DNA of 64,000 nt from Zoroaster sp. YZ-2022. Taxonomy: Eukaryota > Echinodermata > Asteroidea > Forcipulatida > Zoroasteridae. Of the stretch, positions 49,870-63,121 are shown in pieces. Where the stretch lies: assembly GCA_029582265.1 (NCBI GenBank), contig CM055821.1, forward strand, positions 44,273,694-44,337,693. Reading direction: 5' to 3'. The notes under the pieces were generated by a model. It saw only the letters and a list, made by a program, of their open reading frames with translations. It was not told the DNA's origin and did not search any database. Position numbers and translations under genes: made by a program. Position 1 is the stretch's first letter. Every line of letters starts with the position of its first letter.

Positions 49870-50275
49870 CTGTCATTTTCGTTATGTTGCTGACTCTCTT
49901 TGAATCAAGATACATTAAACGGGACCGTACTCAAGTTCCCTCAGCCTTATGTTCCCTCAGCCCTATGTTCCCTCAGCCCTAAATAGACCCTATGTTCCCT
50001 CAGCCCTATGTTCCCTCATCCAGTCTTAACACTCCATGAGGGAACATAGGGCTGAGGGAACATAGGGTTGAGGGAACATAGGGCCTAATTTGGATTTAAA
50101 AAAAATGTTAGGCATTGAGGGAACATAGGGCTGAGGGAACATAGGGCTGAGGGAACATAGGCATGACCCCCATTAAACATCCGAGTCAACCTGTGCAAGT
50201 TTCAGCATACCGGTATATTGCAGAAAATAGTCGAGAAAACATTTAGTTTTTAATTATCAATTCTATACCTTACCT
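49870..50275. mobile_element. family B element with inverted array inserted
   Basis: Family B words (gactctctttgaatcaagat) before 49920 and (caacctgtgcaagtttcagc) after 50185 surround the 15-bp inverted array. attaaac occurs at both junctions. It ends ctataccttacct before TTAA. Confidence 0.6.
49933..50165. repeat. 15-bp repeats in head-to-head orientation
   Basis: Five copies of atgttccctcagccct then about six copies of the reverse complement agggctgagggaacat, around a short centre near 50030. Would fold into a long hairpin. Confidence 0.92.
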
Positions 50276-50279
50276 TTAA

Positions 50280-50361
50280 CCCTAACTCCCTAGACATCAA
50301 AGGCAGTTGGAGGATTTTCAAGGATTTTTATTATTCAGTAACAATGCTTAGGGAGTTAGGG
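50280..50361. mobile_element. 82-bp TTAA element, second copy
   Basis: TTAA on both sides (50276-50279, 50362-50365); ends CCCTAACTCCCTAG and CTTAGGGAGTTAGGG. Near-identical to 17081-17162, and like that copy it sits in family B sequence. Confidence 0.88.
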
Positions 50362-51960
50362 TTAATTTCACTACCCACCCCTAGGTCCGCCTCTTTTCTT
50401 AGTTTTCGACATGTATTTGCATAGCAATGACGCACTGTTAATTCATAGTTCATATATGTTATTCTTGTTACTATATAAATAAATAGACCCCACCCCCAAA
50501 GGTGGTAGATTGTTTTTTATGCATTCTAATACAAAATTCATGCAACAATTTATAGCGGAGCCGGAAACATACAAATTACCGCTTACGGGCGAAAAGAGAA
50601 AATCTAAGATTTTTATTTATTTAATATTTTTACAAAAAGAGGATATCTGAGATTTCTAATTTTTGGAAAGTTAAATTCTGGATCCACCCCTGCTTCATAT
50701 ATTATTTTCATACACCTGCTTTAAAATCATCATCGAATAATCATGAAGAATTTATTAAATTTTATCTCATTTTCGGCATCATTTTATCCAAATGTATATA
50801 ATGTGCCTTATAAAATGCACTAATTTGATGTTTTTGTAGAACAATATTAGATTCATCATGAATATTACCTTTTAATCTTCACTGCTTGTAGTTTAAGATT
50901 CAACTTTAAGCATCAATGCACAGAAATTTCATGTCTGATAAAGTACGATTGTGGTAAAATAATATTATTACCTTCAGGGCCGTAGCCAAGAGGAGTGGTG
51001 TGTGACACTCCTAGGTATCGAGTCTCAGTCGGCAAATTGAGCCTCAGTTGGCAAAATGGAGCCTCAGTTGGCAATTAGACCCCTCGAAAATCCACACGCT
51101 TACCCTTCCTCTCAAAATGTTTTACGTACCGCCCTCCTCGTCAAGTCGGCAAATTTACTTTCAACTCCCCCCCCCCCCACCCCAAGATTATGCCTTCGCT
51201 ACGGCCCTAGTAACCTTTATCCTCACTGCATTTAGCTTACGATTCAATCATTTTTATCTTTTATCATGTGATGCACAGATAACTATGTAAAATGTTTGTT
51301 TTAAACTACGATTTATGTCTATAAAATATCTGTATAAACTACAGTTGTGGTAAAATATTAGGTTCATCATTAATGTTTCAATATAACCTTATTTATCCTC
51401 ACTGCATTTAGTTCAAGATTTAACTTTTAGTACTGATGCACAGGCAATTAATTTTGATGTTTGTAAATGCTTGTTTTAAACTAAGATTGATGTGTAAACT
51501 TCTCAGCAGTGTACGCTATTGATAATGAGTGAATTATTATGCAAAACCTTACTTGGATTTAAGATCGTAATGGTATCATGTGAACGTATTCCATCTGAAA
51601 TGCTGTCTTTTTCGAGAAAACGTGAACATTTACAAATTTGAAAAATATCACTCAGAGTGATACGGTAATGTTCCATATTAGAACGCAAAGCTTAATAAAG
51701 TTTGTACAGGTAATTTAGTATAAATATCTAATTACTCTTACAAAAGTATGGATTCATTAATAGGCATTTTACCAATAGCATACACTACCTTTAATGGTAT
51801 ACAAAATACAAAAAATTAAAAATTAAAAATAAATAAAAATTAAGTATACATGTTAACCATTGGTGACATTAGTTCGTATAACATTTTGCAGATTGAAATG
51901 ATCCGTTATATTTCTCACAGCAATTTGATCGATATATAGAATATAATTTGTGGATGTAAT
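50362..51960. other. intergenic with hAT-like remnants
   Basis: 50975-51210 has inverted ends cagggccgtagc / gctacggccct with flanks agreeing at about 6 of 8 bases, a decayed hAT-type element. ctggatccacccctg at 50680 is another hAT-like end. The rest is AT-rich with no recognised gene. Confidence 0.5.
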
Positions 51961-51969
51961 TACTGTTAA

Positions 51970-52214
51970 AGGATAGGTACAACATTGGTAATGTTGGCAA
52001 AACTGCTTCTTACTTCAACCAATCTATAAGCAAAGTGTTTAAACAAAACATTCACAATTCTTCAGAAAACATATATTTTTCGTGTTTTCTTTGAAATGAG
52101 AGCACTTCGGATATAATAATATTTCAGAATGATTGGTACATTTACTAAAGTTAGTCTTTGAATAATAATTCAGTCATTTTGTAATCATGTAATTACCAAT
52201 GTTGTATTTTTCCT
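51970..52214. mobile_element. 245-bp TTAA element, family B compact copy
   Basis: TTAA at 51966-51969 and 52215-52218. Begins AGGATAGGTACAACATTGGT and ends accaatgttgtatttttcct. Single copy of the segment that is tandemly amplified at 17000-17880. Confidence 0.85.
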
Positions 52215-52545
52215 TTAAACCATGCTTTGGTATAATGTTTTATTTTAAAGAATATTTTATCAGCAATTTCTTAAAATTTTCGTTTTCCTCGGAACATTGC
52301 TATCTTACTTCAGGAAAGGAAAACAAATACTTTATAATGACACATTTCACAAACAAATCACGAGATACATGCTTTTACAGTAAATCAATTTATGATGGGT
52401 TACGTTATACATTTATTTAGGCACTTAATTACTGTTAAACCAATCTTCTGACTGTTATTATGTGAAATATCTAATTTCAAAGTATTTGTTTTCCTTACAA
52501 AAAGAACATTATCAATAATCGAATTAAAACAAAAATTGCCAGTAC

Positions 52546-52722
52546 ACTGTAAAAATAAGTGTAAATGTTTAAACGCCTTTCTGATAACACTTTGTGAGCT
52601 ACAACGTGTTGTAATGACATCAAAGACACTTCATGGACACCAAAACACGTTTATTAAAAATAATGTTTATAAATTAACACAAAGTCGAGTTCATAATGAA
52701 CGTTGTTTTTACAGTGTAAAAC
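52546..52722. mobile_element. small TIR element in segment A
   Basis: Ends acactgtaaaaa and tttttacagtgt enclosing about 175 bp; repeated in the other A copies near 56538-56717 and 61348-61527. The frames through it are by-products. Confidence 0.65.
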
Positions 52723-53659
52723 AACTAAAATTACAGATATTCTGGATATCTTTACAGGAATTGTACACATCGGTAACATTTCTGTAAATGCATCCGTGCT
52801 TTATAAGAATCAAAAGAGATGTACAGAAACCAACCTGTGAATGTTTCAGCTCATTTCATTTGAAACAGTGAAATGCATTCAGATTTGTTTGCATTTATTC
52901 TAAGGTGGGAAATGAATCGTTTAAAAATGACATCATTTCAGAAGGAATAATTTCTCTTGATGTTTGGTATATACCATCACCAATTTCACATCATGTAAGT
53001 GATGAGATTGTAATTCAGTTATTTTGTAATCGGGTAATTACCAAAGGTGCACTCTTCCTTTATTAAGAACAAAACTCATGCTTTTATGCTTGTATATGCC
53101 TACTATCATCACTCCACCTGCATAGTATAAAATATATACTTTCACCCATTCATTCACCTTGAAACATTCATGGGATTGTGGTTACTAAGCAACAAGATTG
53201 AAGTCGGGTTTCTGCTTCTATATAAGAATTTAGTGCTATGTAAATTTTAATAATTTACCGATTTTCTACAAGGAAAAACAGAATGGTTCCGATTAAAAAG
53301 GAAATTGATGGAAAAGTAATACAAAACTGTTATATAGCGTAAATTAAATGTGTCATGAGTGTCAGTGAAACCTGTACTTACCAGTTTATTTCTGGAATAG
53401 TGAAGGGACAATGTCGTCACGATCAACAGGGCATGGAATCGGAGTGCTAGGTTTAGTGACTGAAAATAATACCCCACATAATAAAGTCATGTAGTGATAT
53501 GGAGTTATATTAATTGTTGTATTATGTTTGTATTCCAATAATTATTCCAATACATCAGGACACAAGGGGGTTGTGTTTTGGATGAGGGGGACTGAGGAGT
53601 ATTAATTGTTGTATTATGTTTGTATTCCAATAATTATTCCAATACATCAGGACACAAGG

Positions 53660-53940
53660 GGGTTGTGTTTTGGATGAGGGGGACTGAGGGGCTAGTGAGG
53701 AAGGAGGGGTCATGTAGGGGTGGTGTTTGGGAAGAGGGTGATTGTTGGGGCTATTGGCAGGAAGGAGCGACTCACACAATGGGTGGTGTTTGGGAAGAGG
53801 GTGATTGTTGGGGCTATTGGCAGGAAGGAAGGGCTCACGCAAGGGGTGGTGTTTTGGAAGTCAGGCGTTGCATGATGGGCTAATGGGAGGAAGGAGGGGC
53901 TCATGGTGTTTGGGAAGTGGTGCGTTGATGGGCTAAGAAC
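53660..53940. repeat. 63-bp minisatellite, copy B1 (2 units)
   Basis: Units gtgtttgggaagagggtgat, tgttggggctattggcagga, agga(gcgact)cacacaatgggtg. A 73-base stretch to its left is itself duplicated (53527 and 53600). Confidence 0.9.
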
Positions 53941-54124
53941 TAACAAAGAACTCGTACTCGTACACATTAAACATTCTTATTTAACTAATAAAGCCAAAAC
54001 CTGGACACGATGTACATAAAATATTATAATATTATGTACAACCATGTTTAATATTTCACAAATTCCACAAAAGATAAATTCACAATCTTTGCATCATTTT
54101 ACACATCTTGTCCCTGGTCCAAAC

Positions 54125-54245
54125 CAGAAGAGTGGAAGGTTTGAAAAGTTCATATCAGAAGAACAACAACAGATAATTCAATCTTTGTATGACAACGTAG
54201 ACAATACTCAAGATGTGATTATGTCTTCCTCTATTGTACTTCGGT
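54125..54245 (+). other. unassigned exon-like ORF (B1)
   Basis: From a possible acceptor (ccctggtccaaaccag, 54112-54127) to a possible donor (CTTCG|gtaaac, 54243) the frame reads KSGRFEKFISEEQQQIIQSL and on to VLR, with codon-like composition. Same in B2 at 58935-59055. I do not recognise the family; duplicates are too recent to show selection. Confidence 0.3.
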
Positions 54246-55100
54246 AAACATAGTGGGTTAAAATCCAAGAAATACTATTCCAAACTAATAAGCATAACGT
54301 ACACACACTCAGACTTGCCCGTTGGCATTTTTTATTTTATTTATTATAATTTTTTAATTTTTTTGGTATGAAACAATGTCCAATTGCAGCCGATTATAAT
54401 TCTGCCGTGCTGTGCTTTAAACAACTTTTTTTCACATAGAGGCATGAACGTTTGCCTGATTTGTGAGGTCTCTCTTAGCCACTATACTTTGTGTATGTGG
54501 ATTTTGGTCTGGTTCCAATAACCGCGTATACATGTATCACGTATTTCACTGGTTGGCTAAAACAAAAACAGATTTCCACAAACAAAAACAAACAAAAAAC
54601 CAAAAAAAAGCGTCACCTCACCGATTATGAAGCAGGCCAATGACCAGAAACTGGAAAAAAAATTGGGCCTAAATCTCACTGCAGTAGTTTACTATTAAAC
54701 CATTTAGTATTTAATTTAATTCATGGTAAATTCTAATTCGGTGTTATTTATAATTTATTAAGTGTTTTGTGAAACTGAAAACCTTTGCTACATTTAAATG
54801 TCGATCTAGAGCTCTTGGTCAATGGATGTGTATGTTAGAGATGGGCTCCAAGCAAATATCAATAATTTACCTTTCCCCATTTTTGAGAGGTTATTTCACA
54901 CAAATAAAACTTGATTGGTACAAAATGGTACAGATTGTATCGGGGGTTGTATGGTTGCATGCATAAGTCATTGTAGCTAATCAACATTCACATTAACTTT
55001 TAGTCAACAATATATGCTCATTAGCAAGATGATTGTATCTGCCTCTATAAATAGAAATATTTTTTATGAAAATAAGTATGCTGTCCATATTTTGTTTGCA

Positions 55101-55248
55101 GCCCGGTGTAGTTGCGCATACTCTGTTTGACGACGTCACTGCTATTGTCTTTGATTACCATGGTGATATCTCGTTGAATCAAATACTTGTGGGATGCAGA
55201 AATGGAAGAAATTGTTATTTTTATTGCATACAACAGTTGCTACAATAA
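55101..55248 (+). other. unassigned exon-like ORF (B1)
   Basis: After tttgtttgcag the frame reads PGVVAHTLFDDVTAIVFDYH, then GDISLNQILVG to a stop at 55248; B2 equivalent 59905-60052. Could be a terminal exon partnered with 54125-54245 or a pseudogene piece. Not recognised. Confidence 0.3.
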
Positions 55249-55504
55249 GCTCAGCAAATGGCCATTTGATAAAACCTATATAGGGGACCTAGTCATTGTC
55301 TACAATATGTCACCTTGGTAATTGTATCAAAGAGTAATTTGAATATTAAAGAGAAAGATAACATTCATGATTACTATGTTTAATTGGTTTATTTTGTTAT
55401 CCGTGGTGCATCTTAATATGCCTCGCCATCTTTCTAGCTTCCATAGTTACGCCTTATTTAGTTTGAATTTAATAGCGAGAAACAAATGACGCGACATTTG
55501 AGAA

Positions 55505-55735
55505 GGTACAACATTTATAATTACAAGAGTATCCTATTAACAAATTATTAACTTACTTGATGTAAAGTTTGTACACGTATCGATCATCCAGAGAAAATAT
55601 TAAGTCGGAAAATCTTACCACTTAGAAAAAAACTTTCACAAGTTAGTTTAATGATATATTTCTTGAAAACCAGAGGATTAAAATTAATGTACAATCACCA
55701 AATACCAATGTTGTACCTTCTCTTTATCCCAAAAA
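55505..55735. mobile_element. family B element in segment B
   Basis: gagaaggtacaacatttata to accaatgttgtaccttctct; also at 60308-60537. Diverged in the middle, like the copy at 1541. Confidence 0.65.
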
Positions 55736-56322
55736 CAACATTTTAATCCCAAATAAATTATTCGGCCCAGAAGTGGGTAGTGCTATTTGGTAGCTTGTTT
55801 GGCTACATGCCTTTCTGAAGGTTGGCCTCGCCCCTCAGCCATCCCCTAACCCTCCCCCGGTCCCTGATTGGCCAACAGATTTGCCAACAGATCCTCAACA
55901 GATTTCATTTATTTATAAAATTATTCATTTTGAAGGGTTTGCTTTCTTTATCCAAGAAAGAAGAAGAAAATACCAAATGAAAAAGGATTCCTAAATGATC
56001 ATATCTTACCAAACTATCAAGAGACGTGTTATTTCACTGAATTAAAATCAGTCCATGAATCAGATTTGACAGGGGTCTTGAAGGGATGATCCAACAGGAA
56101 CGAAATGCAACCAAGGGTCATCGAGCTTCATGCACGTATTACCCCCCCCCCCCCCTGCATCCCCACAGCCACCTCCCCACCCTGCCCCCGAGGACTGACC
56201 AAGGAAATCGGTAAAACAGTTTGACTCTTGGGTAAACAATAATTAATTATTTCCCGCATTCGGGATTGTGACTTTTTTAGGGACCCATTCTTTTGATAAA
56301 GTGACAATCCCTGGATCAGATG
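55736..56322. other. segment B right part, no gene seen
   Basis: Contains a C-run (56143-56155) and unremarkable sequence, repeated at 60538-61130. Confidence 0.4.
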
Positions 56323-57395
56323 CTATTTTACTTCAGGAAAGGAAAACAAATACTTTAAAAATGTCACAAACAAATCACGAGATACATCCTTTTACAGTAA
56401 ATAAATTTAATTAGGCACTAAATTGCTGTTAAACCAATCTTCTGACTGTTATTTTGTGAAATATCTAATTTCTAAGTATTTGTTTTCCTTACAAAAAGAA
56501 CATTATCAATAATCGAATTAAAACAAAAATTGCCAGTACACTGTAAAAACAAGTGTAAATGTTTAAACGCCTTTCTGATAACACTTCGTGAGCTACAACG
56601 TGTTGTAATGACCTCAAAGACACTTCATGGACACCAAAACACGTTTATTAAAAATAATGTTTATAAATTAACACAAAGTCAAGTTCATAATGAACGGTGT
56701 TTTTACAGTGTAAAATAACTAAAATTACAGATATTCTGGATATCTTTACAGGAATTGTACACATCGGTAACATTTCTGTAAATGCATCCATGCTTTATAA
56801 GAATCAAAAGAGATGTACAGAAACCAACCTGTGAATGTTTCAGCTCATTTCATTTGAAATAGTGAAATGCATTCAGATTTGTTTGCATTTATTCTAAGGT
56901 GGGAAATGAATCGTTTAAAAATGACATCATTTCAGAAGGAATAATTTCTCTTGATGTTTGGTATATACCATCACCAATTTCACATCATGTAAGTTTTGAG
57001 ATTGTAATTCAGTTATTTTGTAATCGGGTAATTACCAAAGGTGCACTCTTCCTTTAAGAAGAACAAAACTCATGCTTTTATGCTTGTATATATGCCTACT
57101 CTCATCACTCGACCTGCATAGTATAAAATATATACTTTCACCCATTCATTCACCTTGAAACATTCATGGGATTGTGGTTACTAAGCAACAAGATTGAAGT
57201 CGGGTTTCTGCTTCTATATAAGAATTCAGTGCTATGTAAATTTTAATAATTTACCGATTTTCTACAAGGAAAAACAGAATGGTTCCGATTAAAAAGGAAA
57301 TTGATGGAAAAGTAATACAAAACTGTTAGCGTAAATTAAATGTGTCATGAGTGTCAGTGAAACCTGAACTTACCAGTTTATTTCTGGAATAGTGA

Positions 57396-57762
57396 AGGGA
57401 CAATATCGTCAGGATCAACAGGACATGGAATCGCAGTGCTAGGTTTAGTGACTGAAAATAATACCCCACATAATAAAGTCATGTAGTGATATGGAGTTAT
57501 AACATAAATTAATCAGATAATTAATTATTGTTATTAAAATGATTTCCTTGCTTTACGCGCGAGCTGCATGCGTGCGTAAGCGTATATGCGTGAGTTGATC
57601 TTTCTAAGAAAATAATATTTTGTTCTAGAATGAAAATAATAATAAGTAAAGAGGTTAAATATGAGCCAGTAATTTTCAGTCACTGTGTTCAACTTAAAAC
57701 TAGGACCCCAATTCCATGCCCTGTTAAAAGTCTGCTCTGATCGTGACGATGTTGCTCTTTAA
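57396..57762. mobile_element. AGGGACAAT-family element in segment A2
   Basis: Left agggacaatatcgtcaggat and right gtctgctctgatcgtgacga with inverted interior (agtgactgaaaat / attttcagtcact). A3 copy at 62187-62392; A1 copy is cut short at about 53515. Confidence 0.65.
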
Positions 57763-57854
57763 ATAAATAATGAAAATGGACATTGTGCAAGCAGAGTATT
57801 AATTGTTGTATTATGTTTGTATTCCAATAATTATTCCAATACATCAGGACACAA

Positions 57855-58740
57855 GGGGGTTGTGTTTTGGATGAGGGGGACTGAGGGGCTAGTGAGGAAG
57901 GAGGGGTCATGTAGGGGTGGTGTTTGGGAAGAGGGTGATTGTTGAGGCTATTGGCAGGAAGGAGCGACTCACACAATGGGTGGTGTTTGGGAAGAGGGTG
58001 ATTGTTGGGGCTATTGGCAGGAAGGAAGGGCTCACGCAAGGGGTGGTGTTTTGGAAGTCAGGCGTTGCATGATGGGCTAATGGGAGGAAGGAGGGGCTCA
58101 TGGTGTTTGGGAAGTGGTGCGTTGATGGGCTAAGAACTAACAAGGGGGACAAGGGGGTTGTGTTTTGGATGAGGGGGACTGAGGGGCTAGTGAGGAAGGA
58201 GGGGTCATGTAGGGGTGGTGTTTGGGAAGAGGGTGATTGTTGGGGCTATTGGCAGGAAGGAGCGACTCACACAATGGGTGGTGTTTGGGAAGAGGGTGAT
58301 TGTTGGGGCTATTGGCAGGAAGGAGCGACTCACACAATGGGTGGTGTTTGGGAAGAGGGTGATTGTTGGGGCTATTGGCAGGAAGGAGTGACTCACACAA
58401 TGGGTGGTGTTTGGGAAGAGGGTGATTGTTGGGGCTATTGGCAGGAAGGAGCGACTCACACAATGGGTGGTGTTTGGGAAGAGGGTGATTGTTGGGGCTA
58501 TTGGCAGGAAGGAAGGGCTCACACAATGGGTGGTGTTTGGGAAGAGGGTGATTGTTGGGGCTATTGGCAGGAAGGAAGGGCTCACACAATGGGTGGTGTT
58601 TGGGAAGAGGGTGATTGTTGGGGCTATTGGCAGGAAGGAAGGGCTCACGCAAGGGGTGGTGTTTTGGAAGTCTGGCGTTGCATGATGGGCTAATGGGAGG
58701 AAGGAGGGGCTCATGGTGTTTGGGAAGTGGTGCGTTGATG
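57855..58740. repeat. 63-bp minisatellite, copy B2 (2 + 7 units)
   Basis: The block is doubled: one version with two units (57918-58045) and, after a short junction at 58140, one with about seven (58218-58650). Purine-rich on the plus strand. The long open frames on both strands follow from the multiple-of-three unit. Confidence 0.93.
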
Positions 58741-61700
58741 GGCTAAGAACTAACAAAGAACTCGTACTCGTACACATTAAACATTCTTATTTAACTAATA
58801 AAGCCAAAACCTGGACACGATGTACATAAAATATTATAATATTATGTACAACCATGTATAATATTTCACAAATTCCACAAAAGATAAATTCACAATCTTT
58901 GCATCATTTTACACATCTTGTCCCTGGTCCAAACCAGAAGAGTGGAAGGTTTGAAAAGTTCATATCAGAAGAACAACAACAGATAATTCAATCTTTGTAT
59001 GACAACGTAGACAATACTCAAGATGTGATTATGTCTTCCTCTATTGTACTTCGGTAAACATAGTGGGTTAAAATCCAAGAAATACTATTCCAAACTAATA
59101 AGCATAACGTACACACACTCAGACTTGCCCGTTGGCATTTTTTATTTTATTTATTATTATTTTTTATTTTTTTGGTATGAAACAATGTCCAATTGCAGCC
59201 GATTATAATTCTGCCGTGCTGCTTTTAAACAACTTTTTTCACATAAAGGCATGAACGTTTGCCTGATTTGTGAGGTCTCTCTTAGCCACTATACTTTGTG
59301 TATGTGGATTTTGGTCTGGTTCCAATAACCGCGTATACATGTATCACGTATTTCACTGGATGGCTAAAACAAAAACAGATTTCCACAAACAAAAACAAAC
59401 AAAAACCAAAAAAGCGTCACCTCACCGATTATGAAGCAGGCCAATGACCAGAAACTGGAAAAAAATTTGGGCCTAAATCTCACTGCAGTAGTTTACTATT
59501 AAACCATTTAGTATTTAATTTAATTCATGGTAAATTCTAATTCGGTGTTATTTATAATTTATTAAGTGTTTTGTGAAACTGAAAACCTTTGCTACATTTA
59601 AATGTCGATCTAGAGCTCTTGGTCAATGGATGTGTATGTTAGAGATGGGCTCCAAGCAAATATCAATAATTTACCTTTCCCCATTTTTGAGAGGTTATTT
59701 CACACAAATAAAACTTGATTGGTACAAAATGGTACAGATTGTATCGGGGGTTGTATGGTTGCATGCATAAGTCATTGTAGCTAATCAACATTCACATTAA
59801 CTTTTAGTCAACAATATATGCTCATTAGCAAGATGATTGTATCTGCCTCTATAAATAGAAATATTTTTTATGAAAATAAGTATGCTGTCCATATTTTGTT
59901 TGCAGCCCGGTGTAGTTGCGCATACTCTGTTTGACGACGTCACTGCTATTGTCTTTGATTACCATGGTGATATCTCGTTGAATCAAATACTTGTGGGATG
60001 CAGAAATGGAAGAAATTGTTATTTTTATTGCATACAACAGTTGCTACAATAAGCTCAGCAAATGGCCATTTGATAAAACCTATATAGGGGACCTAGTCAT
60101 TGTCTACAATATGTCACCTTGGTAATTGTATCATATCAAAGAGTAATTTGAATATTAAAGAGAAAGATAACATTCATGATTACTATGTTTAATTGGTTTA
60201 TTTTGTTATCCGTGGTGCATCTTAATATGCCTCGCCATCTTTCTAGCTTCCATAGTTACGCCTTATTTATTTTGAATTTAATAGCGAGAAACAAATGACG
60301 CGACATTTGAGAAGGTACAACATTTATAATTACAAGAGTATCCAATTAACAAATTATTAACTTACTTGATGTAAAGTTTGTACACGTATCGATCATCCAG
60401 AGAAAATATTAAGTCGGAAAATCTTACCACTTAGAAAAAAACTTTCACAAGTTAAGTTTAATGATATATTTCTTGAAAACCAGAGGATTAAAATTAATGT
60501 ACAATCACCAAATACCAATGTTGTACCTTCTCTTTATCCCAAAAACAACATTTTAATCCCAAATAAATTATTCGGCCCAGAAGTGGGTAGTGCTATTTGG
60601 TAGCTTGTTTGGCTACATGCCTTTCTGAAGGTTGGCCTCGCCCCTCAGCCATCCCCTAACCCTCCCCCGGTCCCTGATTGGCCAACAGATTTGCCAACAG
60701 ATCCTCAACAGATTTCATTTATTTATAAAATTATTCATTTTGAAGGGTTTGCTTTCTTTATCCAAGAAAGAAGAAGAAAATACCAAATGAAAAAGGATTC
60801 CTAAATGATCATAATCTTACCAAACTATCAAGAGACGTGTTATTTCACTGAATTAAAATCAGTCCATGAATCAGATTTGACAGGGGTCTTGAAGGGATGA
60901 TCCAACAGGAACGAAATGCAACCAAGGGTCATCGAGCTTCATGCACGTATTACCCCCCCCCCCCCTGCATCCCCACAGCCACCTCCCTACCCTGCCCCCG
61001 AGGACTGACCAAGGAAATCGGTAAAACAGTTTGACTCTTGTGTAAACAATAATTAATTATTTCCCGCATTCGGGATTGTGACTTTTTTAGGGACCCATTC
61101 TTTTGATAAAGTGACAATCCCTGGATCAGATGCTATTTTACTTCAGGAAAGGAAAACAAATACTTTAAAAATGTCACAAACAAATCACAAGATACATCCT
61201 TTTACAGTAAATAAATTTAATTAGGCACTAAATTGCTGTTAAACCAATCTTCTGACTGTTATTTTGTGAAATATCTAATTTCTAAGTATTTGTTTTCCTT
61301 ACAAAAAGAACATTATCAATAATCGAATTAAAACAAAAATTGCCAGTACACTGTAAAAACAAGTGTAAATGTTTAAACGCCTTTCTGATAACACTTCGTG
61401 AGCTACAGCGTGTTGTAATGACCTCAAAGACACTTCATGGACACCAAAACACGTTTATTAAAAATAATGTTTATAAATTAACACAAAGTCAAGTTCATAA
61501 TGAACGGTGTTTTTACAGTGTAAAACAACTAAAATTACAGATATTCTGGATATCTTTACAGGAATTGTACACATCGGTAACATTTCTGTAAATGCATCCA
61601 TGCTTTATAAGAATCAAAAGAGATGTACAGAAACCAACCTGTGAATGTTTCAGCTCATTTCATATGAAATAGTGAAATGCATTCAGATTTGTTTGCATTT

Positions 61701-62540
61701 ATTCTAAGGTGGGAAATGAATCGTTTAAAAATGACATCTTGATGTTTGGTATATACCATCACCAATTTCACATCATGTAAGTTTTGAGATTGTAATTCAG
61801 TTATTTTGTAATCGGGTAATTACCAAAGGTGCACTCTTCCTTTAAGAAGAACAAAACTCATGCTTTTATGCTTGTATATGCCTACTATCATCACTCCACC
61901 TGCATAGTATAAAATATATACTTTCACCCATTCATTCACCATGAAACATTCATGGGATTGTGGTTACTAAGCAACAAGATTGAAGTCGGGTTTCTGCTTC
62001 TATATAAGAATTCAGTGCTATGTAAATTTGATTAATTTATCGATTTTCTACAAGGAAAAACAGAATGGTTCCGATTAAAAAGAAAATTGATGGAAAAGTA
62101 ATACAAAACTGTTATATAGTGTAAATTAAATGTGTCATGAGTGTCAGTGAAACCTGTACTTACCAGTTTATTTCTGGAATAGTGAAGGGACAATATCTTC
62201 ACGATCAACAGGGCATGGGATCGGAGTGCTAGGTTTAGTGACTGAAACTAATACCCCACATAATAAAGTCATATAACCGTTGCTGCTGCATAAATGATCC
62301 AGTAATTTTCAGTCACTGTGTTCATCTTAATCTAGTACACTAATTCCATGCCCTGTTAAAAGTCTGCTCTGATTGTAACGAAAATGCTCTTTAAATAAAT
62401 AATGAAAATGGACATTGTGCAAGCATAGTATTTATTGTTGTATTATGTTTGTATTATAATTATTCCAATACATCAGGACATAAGGGGGTTGTGTTTTGGA
62501 TGAGGGAGACTGAGGGGCTAGTGAGGAAGGAGGGGTCATG

Positions 62541-62884
62541 TACAGGCGCGGATCCAGGAATTTTTTAGACGGGGGGCACACCCAACACGAACATATTTTT
62601 TCCTATGCTAACATTGTATATTGTTTGTAATCATATTTTTTTCTTTGTTTTCGCGCCTTAAGCGCCCAGCAGGGTGGATATGTGCGCGCTACAAATCTTT
62701 ATTATTATTATTATTATTGTTATTATTATTAAATGCGAGCGCGAAGCCCTTACGGCGTTGGGTCCGGGGCCCGCTTAAGGGCCCCGGAAAATTTTGGATT
62801 CTGGATGCTCTGTGGTGCAATCTGAGGCGATTCCTGGCCAGTTTCACCTGACTTTTTTTGCAAAAGTTTTCAAGATTATATGGA

Positions 62885-62885
<1 letters not shown>
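62541..62885. mobile_element. hAT-like left end with nested SINE tail
   Basis: caggcgcggatccaggaatt at 62544 truncates the third minisatellite copy. Inside, gcgcccagcagggtggatat and a (TTA)n run (62695-62730) are a SINE tail. Right end not found. Confidence 0.55.

Positions 62886-62887
<2 letters not shown>

Positions 62888-62978
<91 letters not shown>
62888..62978. repeat. (AT)n microsatellite
   Basis: About 90 bases of alternating AT. Confidence 0.98.
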
Positions 62979-62980
<2 letters not shown>

Positions 62981-63121
62981 TTTAGCCATTATTTTTAGCC
63001 ATTATTTTAGCAATGTCATGACTACAACAATATCAGTTTCTCCCTCCCCGATTTTTGGCATTTAATTTGCAGTTTTTGACTTCAGTTTTAATTTATCCGG
63101 AATTCAGTCCAGTTGAAATTT

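Larger units (their letters stand above)
52310..62540. repeat. recent tandem duplication, ~2.5 copies of a 4.0-4.8-kb unit
   Basis: Segment A recurs at about 52310-53530, 56325-57790 and 61133-62400; segment B at about 53530-56320 and 57790-61130, with a truncated third start at 62430-62540. Offsets between B copies are 4804-4810 bp; between A1 and A2 3994 bp. Copies differ by scattered single bases and small indels, so duplication is recent. Confidence 0.93.

Noticed and set aside
52536..52787. Frame MPVHCKNKCKCLNAFLITLC, repeated at 56530 and 61340
   Set aside because: It spans a small inverted-repeat element, is truncated by a stop in the second copy, and its composition follows AT-rich DNA.
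58100..58777. 190-197-residue frames on both strands
   Set aside because: Products of the 63-bp minisatellite; open on both strands at once.
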